Translations under genes and position numbers: made by a program
Notes under the pieces: generated by a model
Told to the model about the DNA's origin: nothing
The model's database searches: none
The model's input: the letters and a program-made list of their open reading frames with translations, nothing else
Origin: Physcomitrium patens
Lineage: Eukaryota; Streptophyta; Bryopsida; Funariales; Funariaceae
Direction of reading: 5' to 3'
Length of the DNA: 64,000 nt
Assembly (NCBI RefSeq): GCF_000002425.4
Contig: NC_037266.1
Coordinates: forward strand, 3,729,350-3,793,349
Shown here: positions 32,511 through 45,900 of the stretch, in pieces
Numbering within the stretch: the first letter of the stretch is position 1
How the letters are laid out: each line of letters begins with the position of its first letter

Positions 32511-35500
32511 AATTCCAATAAGTATTGTACACTCATCTTCACCCCTATGAATCTATTCATCACCACTTCTTTGGCAAATTTTAGAAGTTTCAATCCTAAC
32601 TCGCTAGTATCACCACATTTTTATGCTCCTTGAACATACATAAAGTACATTTAACCAAATTCTATTACATTCTCCAAAACCAACTTTGAAAACTTTGAAG
32701 TATTCTTAAATCAATTTGAAGTGGTATATACGGCTTGTAAAATCAATTCTTTAGAAAGCAAGATAAGGCAAATTTTACAATGCTTCACCAAAATTATAGG
32801 TGATTAATTTTATCTATTGCATCCAATGGTTTGAAAGGATTGGACATGGTTTTTATCAATAATAAAGATATATTTCATGGTATTTAAAGAATAAGAATAC
32901 ATCATCAAATAATAGTGAGATTTATTATTATTATTATTATTATTATTATAATAATATTTATCATTTATTTCTAAGTATTATCGGAATATTTTAATCTATA
33001 GCCGCCCATACCATGACTCTCTAGTAGTTTTAATGGACTTTTTCTACTCCGGACACAAAATGGCTTATGCTTTTAAAAAATAAAATATAAACTAAGCTTT
33101 GGAAGATATGACAACATAAAAAAAAGTCTAAAAAATCACCTCAAGATCATCCAATTATCTCTCTCATATTATCTTTTACTTCCAAATATGAAAAATCTTC
33201 ATCTTTAATATAAGATATTATTCTATCTAGGATTTACATTAGACCTCTTTACATCTTAGTCTTTATCAGCTCTATTTCAACCTACATAAGTTAAAATTAA
33301 GATAAAAATATTTTAATCCTATAAAAGAGCATCATAGAAAAATGATCCAAAAATTAGAAAATATGTTGATAAAGGTTAAATAAATTTATATTATTAGTCA
33401 ATTGATTCCAATACCATCTAAAGAAATATTGCAACTTAGCATATTTTATACAATTTGCAAAGACACCAGACACATCAATCTTTATTATGTTAATCCAAAA
33501 TTTTCTTAGTAATACATAAGATGTAATTATTATAGTCACATTTATAACAATGTTTACAAATATTATGAATACACCTGCAATACCAAATCTACTGTCTATG
33601 TCCACCTTGTCTCTAAACATGCCTTGCTAAGATTTAATCAATACTTCTAGGATCCACTACTATGTTTTCAAGGATGATTTTTTGTACCACCAAATATTTG
33701 ATGTTCTACCAAAAAAAATCACTATACTTTGCAATGTGTAAGTAAATCATTACATTGCTTCTTTTGTTCTAAACCTAACAAATTAATTAATTATCTAAAC
33801 TTTTGTTTTATTGTCTAAGCCTTGGCAATCTATACAACTCTATTACTACCTAACAATACTTTTATATATATTATTTTGTATATTGCTTTAAACTAAGGAT
33901 TGTCAATTAGCATAGATCTATCATTGGATAATATAAGAATATAAAATATTAACAACTATCTATTACATCTAATAATACAAATCAAGTTATAAAGCCAATT
34001 AACATCGACAATGCTATTTTAAAGTAATAAAAATCACAATATTAATTAATATATCTTGACAACAACTCACTATAGTAATATTAATGAATGAATAATTGAT
34101 TTGCAATAACCACACTATTCTTACTTAATATTGACTTAGACTTCTACAACTTCTCCAACAACAAGAAAAAAGACCCCAATCCTTACATGGGCCCTTAATT
34201 TCTTGATGTAAATTTCATATTGCTTTTATCAACTAACATCATTATCCTAAAAACAACTAAGCTTTTTTCAATAATAGTATTATAAATGACATCTCTCTTA
34301 TTCAATCTACTATGTCATTTAAATAGCTACTTTATCATTTGTACTCTTACAACTATATGGATTTATAGGACAAATCTACTAAAGCCACCCAACAAAGCTA
34401 TATCAATTTGGCCTTCTATAATAGCCAAAGATGACAGCCAACTAAGATTGGTCTTTTACATACATAATTGTTATAATTTCTTTATCTTTATAACAATTGA
34501 CAATATTCTAATTAAGCATTGTTGGGCACACTTAGGATCTTTAGACTAAAATATATTATTATTATATTACACATTTATAACTTTTAGTCTTCCATAATTA
34601 TATTTAATATGATAGACGGATAAAACGTGGTTCCTTTGGACATTCTAAACTAAGTCCCCACTATTATTAGTTTCTACTAATTCATAATCAATTACATTGT
34701 GATGGATTTTACTTCTCTTTCTTATTATTATTATTATTATTATTTTATTTATTTTATTTATTTATTTATTTTTATATTTCTTAGCTCATAAGAATAAATG
34801 TAACTTTGAAGTATATGAAAATTTATTTTTTTGGTAGTGACTCTCAAATTTCTATATCCATGTATGAGTTAATCAAAGATGAAAAAAAATTGTCTCATTT
34901 GATCTATTCAATTTGTAAATGCATCACCTTATAAAAATTTCACCTTAATACAACAACTTTAATGATAGGTTCTATACCTGAAATATTTCTTTATCATCTA
35001 ACAAAATAAGAACATATAATAAATAACATCAAGAAAAATTATACAATACTTAAGCATTTGTCATCCTACCACTTTGATATTTTTATTTTCTTTCCATAAT
35101 AAGCCAATAATAAATTATTGATTCAATCAATTCAACCTCCATATACTCATTATTCACCCTGTTATGTTATTAATGACATTGTTTATAATCCCACTTGATT
35201 TATATATATTCATTACCATTGCAACTAAAAAATACAGCTTAAGATTTGTTTCTTATCAAACATACTATTGTCTCATTGCAATTCAATAAGAATAAGACAC
35301 AACATTTTTTCAACATCATTTGATACTTGCTAATTTAATAGAGACCATGCGACTTCCTTGTCTTTGACATATTCATGTAAATCAACATTTCAATAAATAT
35401 TGACAAGCTCTAATTTCTCCACCTTTCTTATACACTCAAATCTAAAAATAAGGACTTATATCTCTATGTGAAGTAAAGCAAATCTCTTCTAGTTAGAGAT

Positions 35501-36949
35501 TTATTTTAGTTTATAATTATTAATTTTTTTATAATTTAATTACTTAAATTATCTCCTATTTTATTTTAAATTATTAATTTTTTAATTAGTAAAAATCTAC
35601 ACTCATACTACTACAACCACATAATTATTCAATTAACAAAGAAAAAAAAATCTTACTTAAAAGATAATTTTTTTTATATATATTTTTTAATTTATTATTA
35701 TTATTTTTTAAAATTTTTCTTCTCTACTATTAAAAGTCATCCAAGATAAAATATCATCTAAAATATTTTTTATTTATGAATAAGTTTTTTTCTATAAATA
35801 AAAAATCATTCAACTTAATCAAATATCATCCATAATTTAGCATCCAATTGATTTAAACTTCATCCATTTAAATTCTAACTTACTCAAAATTGGCCTAATT
35901 CACTTAATTCAAGAGGCCTTCATTGATACCACTTACATGCTAAGGATGATCCGACCATTTGAATGACAAAAAGAGCATATAGTTTTTGTTTTGATTTATT
36001 TAAGAATTTGAAATTCAAGGGATCATAGAAGTTCTTGACAATTTAGATTTAGTAGTTGTCTAGTTAGAAGAATCGAAGTTAATGAAATTGAATTTGTATG
36101 CAATTGCTCATTTTCTTTGCCTTTGATCCTACATTGCTTCTTTTAGTTCTAAATGCTCTAATTACACCAATGACTCTAAGATTTCTATACTTTGGAGAAT
36201 ATCTTCTATGCTCTTTCACACCATTTATTAATACTAATGTTTTTTTTTGTCAATGACTACTTATGTTCATGTTAACGACCACTACAAAAAATAATGTAGC
36301 ATTAATATCCTACATCAAATTTAGAGATCATGTTTAGTCATTGAAATCACATTGACAAATTCCAATTTTACTAGCATCTCAAGGATGAATAAGTTTTAGA
36401 TGCCTTATTTTTTTATAATATTTATTAATATTAAAGATAATAGTTTTTCATTAGTATAAGATACTTATGTTGTTGAGAATCAAGAACTTGTCTTTCTCTA
36501 ATACAAATATTAAACAAGATGTTGACTTAACATTATTATTCTTCAAAGAAAATTTATAGTTGCTTAATTGATCCTTGTCATTGAAAATCAATGGTGGCTA
36601 CTTGTTAGCAGAGAAAGAAGAATCAATAAGAATCAAATAAAAAAAAAATACAATTTACTTTGACAAGCATAACTACTTCTCAAAATTTTCAACTCAAATC
36701 TTAGAATTTGAACATCAAGATATTAGGAACTTTATCAATCATGAAAAAAAATATTAATATTGATCTCCAATTCCACCAAAAATGCTGCCATAACATGGTG
36801 TCTCTAATGAGACATAGCCGTATTACGTGTTGACTTGCTTGGGAATGCATTGGGTACATAGCTGTGGAAGGTGAGGTTATGTTTCACAAACATTCAAAAA
36901 ATCCTAATAGGTTTCACCTATATGAGATGAATATGATTAAAATTTTGAT
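32511..36949. other. AT-rich repeat debris, unassigned
   Basis: No host gene is recognised in this stretch. Plus-strand translation around 32690-32790 gives a fragment (FLNQFEVVYTACKINSLESK) that resembles gypsy gag, but it is short and degenerate. The frames at 33354-33620 (minus) and 34286-34549 (plus) show no domain. About 36780-36900 is noticeably less AT-rich. Confidence 0.4.
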
Positions 36950-38127
36950 TCAAAAAAGCTAAAAAATACTCTTCTTAGTAGCTTCAATCACACATAAACC
37001 TCAATTATCTTGTTACTTTCATATTTAAGCAATTTAGATTTTTCTTATAAGCCTCAATCCTAATTAGTGAGCTTTAGCAAGTTGTAACTTCTAATCTGAC
37101 TATCCACTTGATGTAAAATTTTGCATGCAATTGTCAATATAAGTCTTCTATATGCTCAAGAATTTCCAGCCTAATCCAACTTACAAATTGTGAGAAAACC
37201 TCCAAAAATTACACTAATGTCACTTGGCTACCAACTTGAAAAATGAAGCAAAAATCCTAGCAATGGTTTCTCCTTCTCCATCTATTAACTTTGATTCAAA
37301 ATTGGTGTGTAGCTTGATCTTCAAGTCTTTCAACACCATGCCAAATTTCACCTTGTTCCAACTAATAGATCTTTAGATATCATAGAAATCCTATCCAACT
37401 CCAAACTGCCAACTTCCAAAACCCTCTTGTGCTAAAAACTAGATACCTCTAAATTGCACCATAAGATTATTACAAAATTTTTTATACACTTATCTCACCT
37501 AATAATCCAAACAATTTCAAAGTTTGAATTATAGATGATATTCCAATTGCACGAACTAGCCAAAATTGCTAGCCTTAGTTATATTATATAAAATCCAAAT
37601 CACCAATACAAACCCTATTTTTGAATAACAATTGCTAAGTCTTATGAAATCCTAAAATAATAACTTTTATGCCTTTGAAAAGAACTTCAAGCTAGCTCTT
37701 GAACTCTAATCTCCGAACTTCAAATGAAGTTCTAATTTGCTTTAGGTAGTCATTTTAGTGACCAGAGGTCTGATTTAAACCTTGTCTCACAAATGGTCGA
37801 CCCTCGGGTATCAATCTAATCTATCCTAAGGATTTTTTATCCTCAACTTGACTTTAGTATCAACCATATCAACCATTTACCTCTTCTATCTTAATTTTAT
37901 CAATTTATGGCCTTTTTAAGGTAATAAAAGAGTTTCTATATCCTAGAAGGTAAAAATACTAACTAACTTTTATCAACTTGCTATTAACATAAGAAAATAG
38001 GCTAAGAGACTTTTATAAAAGCCTTATTAAAATATTTTGAGTTCTTGTTGAATTAATATAATAGAATATTAATTAAAAAATTATTTTTAGTCATATTTTC
38101 ACCATATAATTGTGTCATAACATGACA
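36950..38127 (-). repeat. B repeat copy B2 (minus strand)
   Basis: The reverse complement starts TGTCATGTTATGACAC at 38127 and tracks copy B4 (40930 on): the shared GGTGAAA word, the block with TTAAATCAGACC, and the later block around TTGGATTAGGCTGGAAATTC. Similarity is patchy, indicating age. No coding sequence was seen. Confidence 0.45.
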
Positions 38128-38529
38128 ATGCTCGTATTAGTTTGAAAGCTTAGTCAAAGATTCATAAAAAATATCAATTGCTACAATTTACTTTAAATTA
38201 CAATGAAAAAATTGATAATATTAAAAGTCACTACTATTAGAACTACCTACTGTATCTTTCAAAATACCAATATATAACGAAAAGTAAAGAGCACCAAGTA
38301 AAACTAGTATCTACTTATTGCTCCATATTAAGGAAGAATCAGGACAATGATGCTGCACTAAAGTTTTGACCTTAGACACTAAGAAAAAGTAATGCAAAAA
38401 CAAAACACCTTTGAGTATCCGAAGTCTAAAGGTACATTGTAGGAAATAAAAATAAAATAAAATAAAAGAGAGTTTAGCACAACTCAGACTCTTATTAGAA
38501 ATGAGGCTTCCTAATTTTTGCTTCATATA
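38128..38529. other. AT-rich DNA between B copies
   Basis: No gene or repeat assigned. The minus-strand open frame 38311-38532 has no recognisable motif. Confidence 0.4.
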
Positions 38530-39811
38530 CAAGATTTTGATTATATGAGATAAAAATCTTAATTTTGATTATTTGAATTAATATTGAAGTTTTGAGAGAT
38601 TTTCAAAGCAAATAATGTATTTGGTAGATGTAGATTTTGAAAATAAATTTTAAGATTTTATAAATTTATAGCATATTTATACGTGAAAATTTGGTAGTTT
38701 TTTTTATTATACATGTTTTAAATATGTGTAAAAGAGTTGAAGTCATTTAAGTAGTTAGATCAAAGATTATGGAAGATTTGTGGGTTTTGATCTTTGAAAT
38801 TAGAATTTAAAGGATCAATGAGGTTTTTTAATATATTTATCTATTAAGAATATGAACTAAAAGAAGATGAATAAACTTGAGAAATCTATGTCAAAAGAAA
38901 AGTGACAAAAAAAAAAAAAAAAAAATATGTATATTAAAAGGAAATTGGAATGGCTATTGCCAAAAGACAAAGAAATTAGAGGCTCTTAAAACTAAACTAG
39001 AGACAAGAAAGGAATTGACAAGAGTAAAGAAGGCTTTATTCTTTCCTCTATATATACTATCTACCTAGGATCTATGCAGCGATGTTCTATAGGTCCTCCA
39101 AAAATTTGTTGACTTTGCATGATATGTATCTTAACTTACAAGGTAAGTTTTTTATATAGACACAATATAGTTAGCTTATTGTGCAAGCTATCGATACATG
39201 TGGCATATGATTAGCTTATTGATCAAGTTTCTAACCTATCAATCAACTACAAACATATATAAAATCAAAATAACATCTAAGAAGCTTATAGAAAGCTTTT
39301 CTAGAAGATATTATGAAATTAATCTACTTTTATTTAATTCTATTTATTCATATTATTTAGATAACAATTATAGTAGATATATATTTGTGAAACTATCAAT
39401 CCATCAGTTGAATTAAAGTAAAATTTTTCTCAATAATAGCATGCTTCACTTCTAATAATTCTCTAAAGTTAAGAATCAATTAATTAGTGAAATTAAGAGA
39501 TTGTGACTATAGAATATCAAGATCAAGGTTTGAATAGGAAGCCAATTAATATACTAGTAGAGTTTAGAGATTATTGTCTATTTGATATATACAATCTTTT
39601 TCAAATATTTTGTACTAATTTCTAACTTAATTTTTGTAAAATTTATAAATTTTGAATCAAAATCAATGGTTAATATATTAATTATTGAATTTTCAATCAT
39701 TATAGAATTTTTAAGGATTTATTTAAAATTTAAGATTTTATTAGATTTTTCTTAAGATTGGTTTATGATTTTGTTGAGATTTTATTTGAATTGATTTAAA
39801 ACTTTTTTTTT
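38530..39811 (+). repeat. B repeat copy B3, split by a solo LTR
   Basis: 38530-38841 matches about 11080-11400 of B1, and 39393-39715 matches about 11400-11690. The tail 39715-39800 is a decayed version of the telomere-like array of B4 (TTTAAGATTT-type words). The 5' part of B is missing. The interruption is the family-1 LTR 38842-39392. Confidence 0.55.
38842..39392 (-). repeat. Solo LTR of family 1 inside B3
   Basis: It starts TATTAAGAATATGAAC (consensus TATCAAGGACAAGAAC) and ends TTTGTGAA, about 551 bp, with an expanded A run near 38905-38925. Flanks TTATC (38837-38841) and CTATC (39393-39397) fit a 5-bp target duplication with one change. B repeat sequence continues on both sides. Confidence 0.7.
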
Positions 39812-40188
39812 AAAAAAAATGAATGAAAAAATTTATTTTGAACCAAATATAAGTACTTTGAATATATTGTAATGTCCTTTAGAATTACAAATACATTAGC
39901 TACTTTTCAACATCTAATAAATAATATTTTTTAATTATTGAAATATATTTTATTATTTTTTATCTAAATATTAATTTAATATTTTCTAAAAATATTTAAA
40001 TATATAAATTTTATATTTTTTATATTATAAAAACTTAAATATATAGGATTATATACCAAGATAAAAAAATGAATATTTTAGAAAATTTAAGTTGATTTAT
40101 TATGATATATTATTTCAAACAATGGCCTTATGATGGATTTTAAGAAAATTTAAATTACCATGGATTAGAAGACTTCTAAAACTATAAA

Positions 40189-40668
40189 TGAAATAGGAGT
40201 GAATTCTTTTAAAGATCTAAAATCCTTTCAATCTATAGCAACATAAATTCCATCACAAAATAGGACAAAATGAACCAGAACAAAATTAAACAAAATTAAA
40301 AATATTAGAATATGAAAGATAAAATATAATAAAAAATAATATAGAATAAAATAGAACAAAAAATATAAACCAAATTTTATTCCAAGAAAAGGACCAAAGC
40401 CATATTTAATCAAATGTCCCAAATGGTCTCAATCAATCTTATCTATACTTTGTCTAACCATCTCAGAATTTTCAAGAATATTTTTAATGGTAGGTCCTAC
40501 TAAGATAACCACCGTTCTAGAAGTTTTTAAAGGTGGGCCCTATCTAAATTACCGCCTTTAGTTCTTTTAAGATGTTCTATAGTGGATCCCACATGGACCA
40601 CTACCTTGGCCTCAATTATCTATTTCTATGCGTCAATAATACAATTATCTTATCTATGCCCTCTTACA
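40189..40668 (-). repeat. 3' LTR of family-2 element
   Basis: It runs from TGAAATAGGAG to CCTCTTACA on the plus strand and aligns along its length with 47069-47302 joined to 55137-55463. On the element strand it starts TGTAAGAGG and ends in TTTCA. A purine-rich TAGTAGAGGTGA lies just outside its element 5' end (about 40675-40686). Confidence 0.75.
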
Positions 40669-40929
40669 GTGAATTCACCTCTACTAATGCAAAACATCCT
40701 CGTTTTGCTCCTGATGGTATTTCCAAATTGTTTCTTGATAATATGTAAGATTTTGTACATATTTTCTTATTACATCATAGATGAAATAGCCTTTTCAAAG
40801 GACCTTGTATTAAAGTTGGAGATGTCCATTGCCACAACAAAAGTAGCGATGCTCCAAAATAATATCTACTTCATACTCTTGTTGGTCATCAATCACAACC
40901 AATAATAGTGGTAGTTGGTGTGGGTCCGA

Positions 40930-42650
40930 TGTCATGATGTAACATGACTAATAGGTGAAAGAGTGTAGAAATTATTGTAATGTAGGAGATCTTAGTTCAA
41001 AGTATTAGAACAAATTATCTTAGAAATGTAATTAATAGTCAAAAAGGTAATAAAACAAAAAAGGTACCAATGCTACCTTTTAGAAAGGTAACTTCTACTT
41101 ACTTTGTAGGACCATAAGTAAGGCAAAACAAAGTAGATTGGAAAAATAAATGATATAGACATCTTTAGAAGGAAGTTAAGAGTAAATTCTAATAAAATTT
41201 ACTTAGAAAAACTAAATATTGATATCCAGAGAGGGCCAGTTATGAACCAAGAATAAATCAGACCCTAAGGCACAAAACCGAGTCTCGACAACAACTTTGG
41301 GGTTCTTCTGCAAATCGGAGAATGAGATTTGATAGCAAACTAGATAAGATTTTCATAAGCTTTGGTTTTGGACGATTTGGAGTTGTTATGACTTTGTAAG
41401 AACTTTACAAAGTCAAGATTGTTTTCAGATGTCTTAGGATTTGTGAAATAAAATAGGGTTGATATTTCTAGTGATTTTAAGAGTTTTGTATTAGATCTAG
41501 AAGTGAAATTTTGTGGATTAATGTTCGTAATTGTGCTTAATAAGTGTTGTAAATTTTAGCTTGATCTAACGATTGAAATGAGGATTATTGAGGTTTAAGT
41601 GGATCAAGATCTTAGAAAATAGAATTTTAGGTCTAGTGAGGATTTTTAAGATTTCTTGCAATCTACTAATTGGATTGGAGTGAAATTTATGTGAGAGGAT
41701 ATAAGACTTATTTTTCTATGTGTCTGAGAAGTTTGAAAACAATCGAATGGTGAAAATAAGAAATATTAGCTCTGGGAGATTGGCATTAAGGTTGGAGAAG
41801 GAGGCTGGCCAATACCCGAGCATGTTTTTGAGGTTATCATCTATTTGGTAATTCCGATCATTTTCAAAATTTTTGTGCTTGTTTTCAACTTATTTTTTAA
41901 GAAGTTTGAAAAATTTGAGTTAAGATCAATGGTTCATACATTAGTTATTGATGTTTAATTTTGTTGTAAAAATTACTAAGATTTGTTTAGGATTTGGTTT
42001 AGGATTTATGATTTAGGATTTGATTAGGATTTGATTTAGGGTTTAGAGTTTGGTTAGGGTTTGATTTAGGGTTTAGAATTTGATTTAGAGTTTGATTTAG
42101 GATTTGGTTGGAGTTTGGTTTAGGATTTGTTTAAGATTTGGTTTAGGATTTAGAATTTGATTAAGGTTTGGTTTAGGATTTAGAGTTTGATTAGGATTTT
42201 ATTTAGGACTTGATTTAGGGTTTTGTTATGGTTTAATTTAGGATTTAGGATTTGTTTAGAATTTGATTTAATTTAGGATTTAGGATTTGTTTAGGATTTG
42301 GTTTAGGGTTTGGATAGAATTTGGTTTAAGATTTGATTAGGATTTGGTTTAGGATTTAGGGTTTGATTTAAGGTTTAAGATTTTATTAGGATTTGTTTAA
42401 GATTTAAGATTTAATTAGTTTTGGCCTAAAGTTTGAATGAAGTTCAATAGGATTTTAACTAGAATTAAATTAAGATTGAATTGAGATGTATTTGAAAGAT
42501 GTTTGTGATCATTCTAATATTTCTTTAAGATTTTTTATTGTTTCTTTAAAATTTCTTTAACGTTTCTTTGAAATTGATTAAAGCTTGATTAGCATTATTA
42601 TGGTCTAATTAGAATTTAGTTAGTATTCTATTATTGTTAGGATTTTGTTG
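40930..42650 (+). repeat. B repeat copy B4 with telomere-like array
   Basis: It starts TGTCATGATGTAACATGAC at 40930. 40950-41990 matches B1 closely, and 41972-42420 is the TTTAGG-rich array. The right end, near 42650 (TTGTTATAATTTCCA), is uncertain. It lies inside the 3' internal part of the family-2 element on the opposite strand. TG start and length suggest an LTR or a large non-coding element, but no coding part was found. Confidence 0.5.
41972..42420 (+). repeat. Degenerate TTTAGGG/TTTAGGATTTGG array
   Basis: About 450 bp are made almost entirely of 6-7-base units of the form TTTAGGA, TTTGGTT, TTTAGGG and variants, with some exact TTTAGGG heptamers (for example near 42047 and 42067). The plant telomere repeat is TTTAGGG. 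The irregular units fit an old interstitial array or a minisatellite derived from one, not an active chromosome end. Confidence 0.75.
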
Positions 42651-43139
42651 TTATAATTTCCATTCTACCTTCTACAATCAAGTGCCTGGAGCATTCTCAA
42701 GCAAGATTTCATGTATTACGACACCGGAAAGTACCTTGGTATAGTATGAAATTCTTTGAACTACAAAATATAAAAGATTGGATGGACTCAAATATGTAGC
42801 AAAAGTTCGAGACAATATACAACATGAAAAATTACTACAAAAATGTAGAAAGATCCAAGCTATCAAGGTGCCAACTTATAGACTTAGGTTGATGTAGCAA
42901 GTAAAAATTTAGCATTAGAGAGTAATACTTGGTCACCCTCTTGGAAGGTCTTACATTGCCAATGGTTATTTGTATATTGCTTTTGTCAATTTTTTGTAGT
43001 AAAGAGGTAGTGTTGTACTTCTTGCAAGGTAATTGTAAGCCGTTATATAAAGTCTTTTTATTATTAGGTTATTAGTGTTAATAGAATGATAGAGAGTTGC
43101 TGGTATAATTAGATTCTAATTGATATTAAAGAAGAATGG
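42651..43139. other. Unassigned part of the family-2 3' internal region
   Basis: Lies between the B4 array and the recognisable integrase. No domain recognised; the minus-strand frame 42678-42866 lacks motifs. It may encode the decayed C-terminus of integrase. Confidence 0.35.
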
Positions 43140-45900
43140 TGAATGATTAGTAGTTGCTTAAATACTATCATTATAAGTAAATTCTAAGGACATCAAATAT
43201 TCATTCCAATCATTATGATTAATTGCCACAAATGCATATAGTATATCCTCAAAGATTTAATTTTTATACTTTATTTGGCCATCTAATTGAGGATAGAAGG
43301 CTATAGATATGGCAAGTCATGTATCCAATACCTTCAACAAGACTTGCCAAAAATTCCTTCCAAAGCGTGCATCTCGATCTAAAATGATGACTTAAGGTAA
43401 GCGATGGTGATAAAAGATAGTATCAAAGAAGACCTATGTAAGTATTAAGGCATCAATATTAGATTCTACCATAACTAAGTACAGTTGCTTCAACAGTTGA
43501 TTTGTAAAGACAACAATCACAATATGATTATGAAGTACTTGTGGCAAATACATAATGAAGTCTATAGTCACTTGCTCTCATTATGCCATAGCTAATAAAA
43601 TTGGTTACAATAATCCAAGAGATATTGCGTTGTGTGCTTTGTTACATTGATATGACTTGCAAGAGCATACAAAAGTTTAAATATCATAATCCAAACCTAC
43701 TCAAAACCATGTCCTTGAAATTGATTCTCGAGTTTTTTCACATCTTAAATGTCCAAATTTTGGAATGTTGTATCTATCTTTAAGTATGTGCATCTCAAAT
43801 ATAGCATCATTAGGTACTTAAATCTACTTCCTAAAATAGAGCAAGCCATCACTAAGACTATAATCTTGATACTATACATTACCCACTTCCAGCCAATTAT
43901 TAACCATCTTAAAATAAACATCTCAATGCGTAGCTTCCTTCTATTTTTCTTCTTTGCTTAGGTTTAAAATGACACTCCTAATAGTAGCAACTTTTGCTTT
44001 GTCTTCAATTCAGCCTTCAAGTCTAGTCTCCACAATAAACGATCAAGTATAATATATTGTCGCTCTTGCTTGTATTCAAGGTCAATAACAAAAAGCTATA
44101 ACTGTTCTTTCCAACAATGATGTTGTGATTTCATATTTTTCAGATGCAAATCATGTAGCAAGGATCAATGATCAATCCAAGTAATCACTGGCTTATCTAA
44201 TAGATAGTATTACCACACATTTGTGGCATATACAATCACTAATTATTCTTGATCACATAGAGATTAATTATATTTTATCCTTCTGAGCTTGAGTGATTTA
44301 TATACCATGGGTTGAAGGCTCCTATCAAAGTCTTATTGAAGGATTGCTCCAATAGCAAAGTCAAAAGTATCAATGTCAAGTGTATAAAGAAAATTGGGAT
44401 TATATAGTTATAATATTAGAGTAGTAATGCGTGCTTCCTTCAACCTATGAAAGGCACTTTGTTGCTCTAGTTTCTATTCAAATGGGGCACTTTTTTCGAA
44501 TAGACTTATTAATGAAGCAATAATGTATGCAAATTGTCAAATAAAATAATAATAATATTTGACAAGGCTTAAAAATGAGTAAACTTTAAAAGCATCTTTG
44601 GAGATTGACCAATCTTCCATTGCTTTTATCTTATCATGCTCTATATGCATATCCTTAAAGGATACTATATGCTCTAAAAAGGTGACCTTTGACTTCCAAA
44701 GTTCATTCTTTAATTGCTTGCAGTAGAAGCAACTATCTCATAGCTGACATAGTACTTTTTATTGATATTAGTCATGGTCTTCAACGATTTTACTTTAGAC
44801 TAGGATATCATTGGTAAAAATAACTACATACTTGTCCAAAAAGTTCTAAAACAATCTATTTATGTAACCTATGAAAAAAGCTAGATGATTGGTAAGGCCA
44901 AATAGTAAAATAAGTCATTTAAAATATCCATATTATATACAAAATGTTATCTTTTATACATCCTTCTTTACAATAGGTATTTTCCAATAGTTATTATAAA
45001 TGTCCAATTTATTAAAGATGGTTGGACCTTAAAGTAGGTCAAGATTATCCTTATATAAAAGTAAATATATATTTTTGATGGTCTGCTTATTGAAGCCTCG
45101 ATAATCGATGCAAAGTCAAAGTCCACCATCATTCTTAAATGCCAAGAATACAAGTGCTCTCCATGGCAATTTATTTTTTTAAATCAAGCCATTTTTTAAG
45201 AGTGTCTCTAATGTCTTTTATAATTCTTCAAGTTCATTTGGTACTAGGCAATAAATTAGCCAACTTGTTGATTTGGCTCCAAATAATAATTCTATTTGAA
45301 AGAAGGTACCTTAATTAAGTGATATGCCATCAAGTAAGTCAGTTGGAAAATATTCCAAAATTTATGTATGAGTTGTTCTACAGGTTCTACTCTTTTGGTT
45401 GTCTTTTCTACCATTAAGATAAGATTTGAAACCATCATATATACTAGTTGCTTATGTTATATTTGCTTCTCCATAAAGATCATCTCTACAAGTAAGCTTT
45501 TAGCCATAGATTGTTTTATTACCTCCCTTGATGTAGAGGCACAAAAAATCACATTGTGTCCATTGTCTTTGAAGAAGATTGTCTTTGTTAACTAATCAAC
45601 TTAATTATTTTCTATCTCTAGCTATGACATACTAAGGATAATATCATATTCGAGCTTTATTATCTTGAACTTCTCTCTCAAGGTATAGGTATCATTCAAA
45701 TCCAAGATTTTTTCTTTGCATATCTCATTTAATATGTTCTCTCAATCATCAGCTGAGTATATACTTCTTCCTTTCATTATCTTGGTTTTCATCCCAAGTC
45801 AATTGGTAATCTTAGTCAAGATGCAATTTTTTTATACATTTGTAATCTATAAGCATTCAATATGGTTGTCCTCTTAATTGACCTATTAGACATATTAATC
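43140..45900 (-). pseudogene. Family-2 pol (RT, RNase H, integrase), decayed
   Basis: Reverse-strand translation shows an RT motif like CIDYRGFNKQTIKN at about 45060-45120. An RNase H region lies near 44150-44300. Integrase core sequence around 43260-43600 includes a motif like LDRDARFGRNFWQVL (43350-43390) and a DFIMYLPQ-like start near 43530-43570. This differs from family 1 in wording, so it is a separate gypsy lineage. Numerous stops and frameshifts; no long open frame. Confidence 0.65.

Noticed and set aside
35337..35360. A family-1 pol fragment (AATAGAGACCATGCGAC-like word)
   Set aside because: Only about 20 bases resemble element b near 5799, with no colinear similarity on either side.
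41972..42420. An active telomere or chromosome-fusion point
   Set aside because: Units are irregular and strand-consistent but mixed with TTTGG words; the tract lies inside a repeat nested in a retroelement and a second decayed copy exists near 39715.
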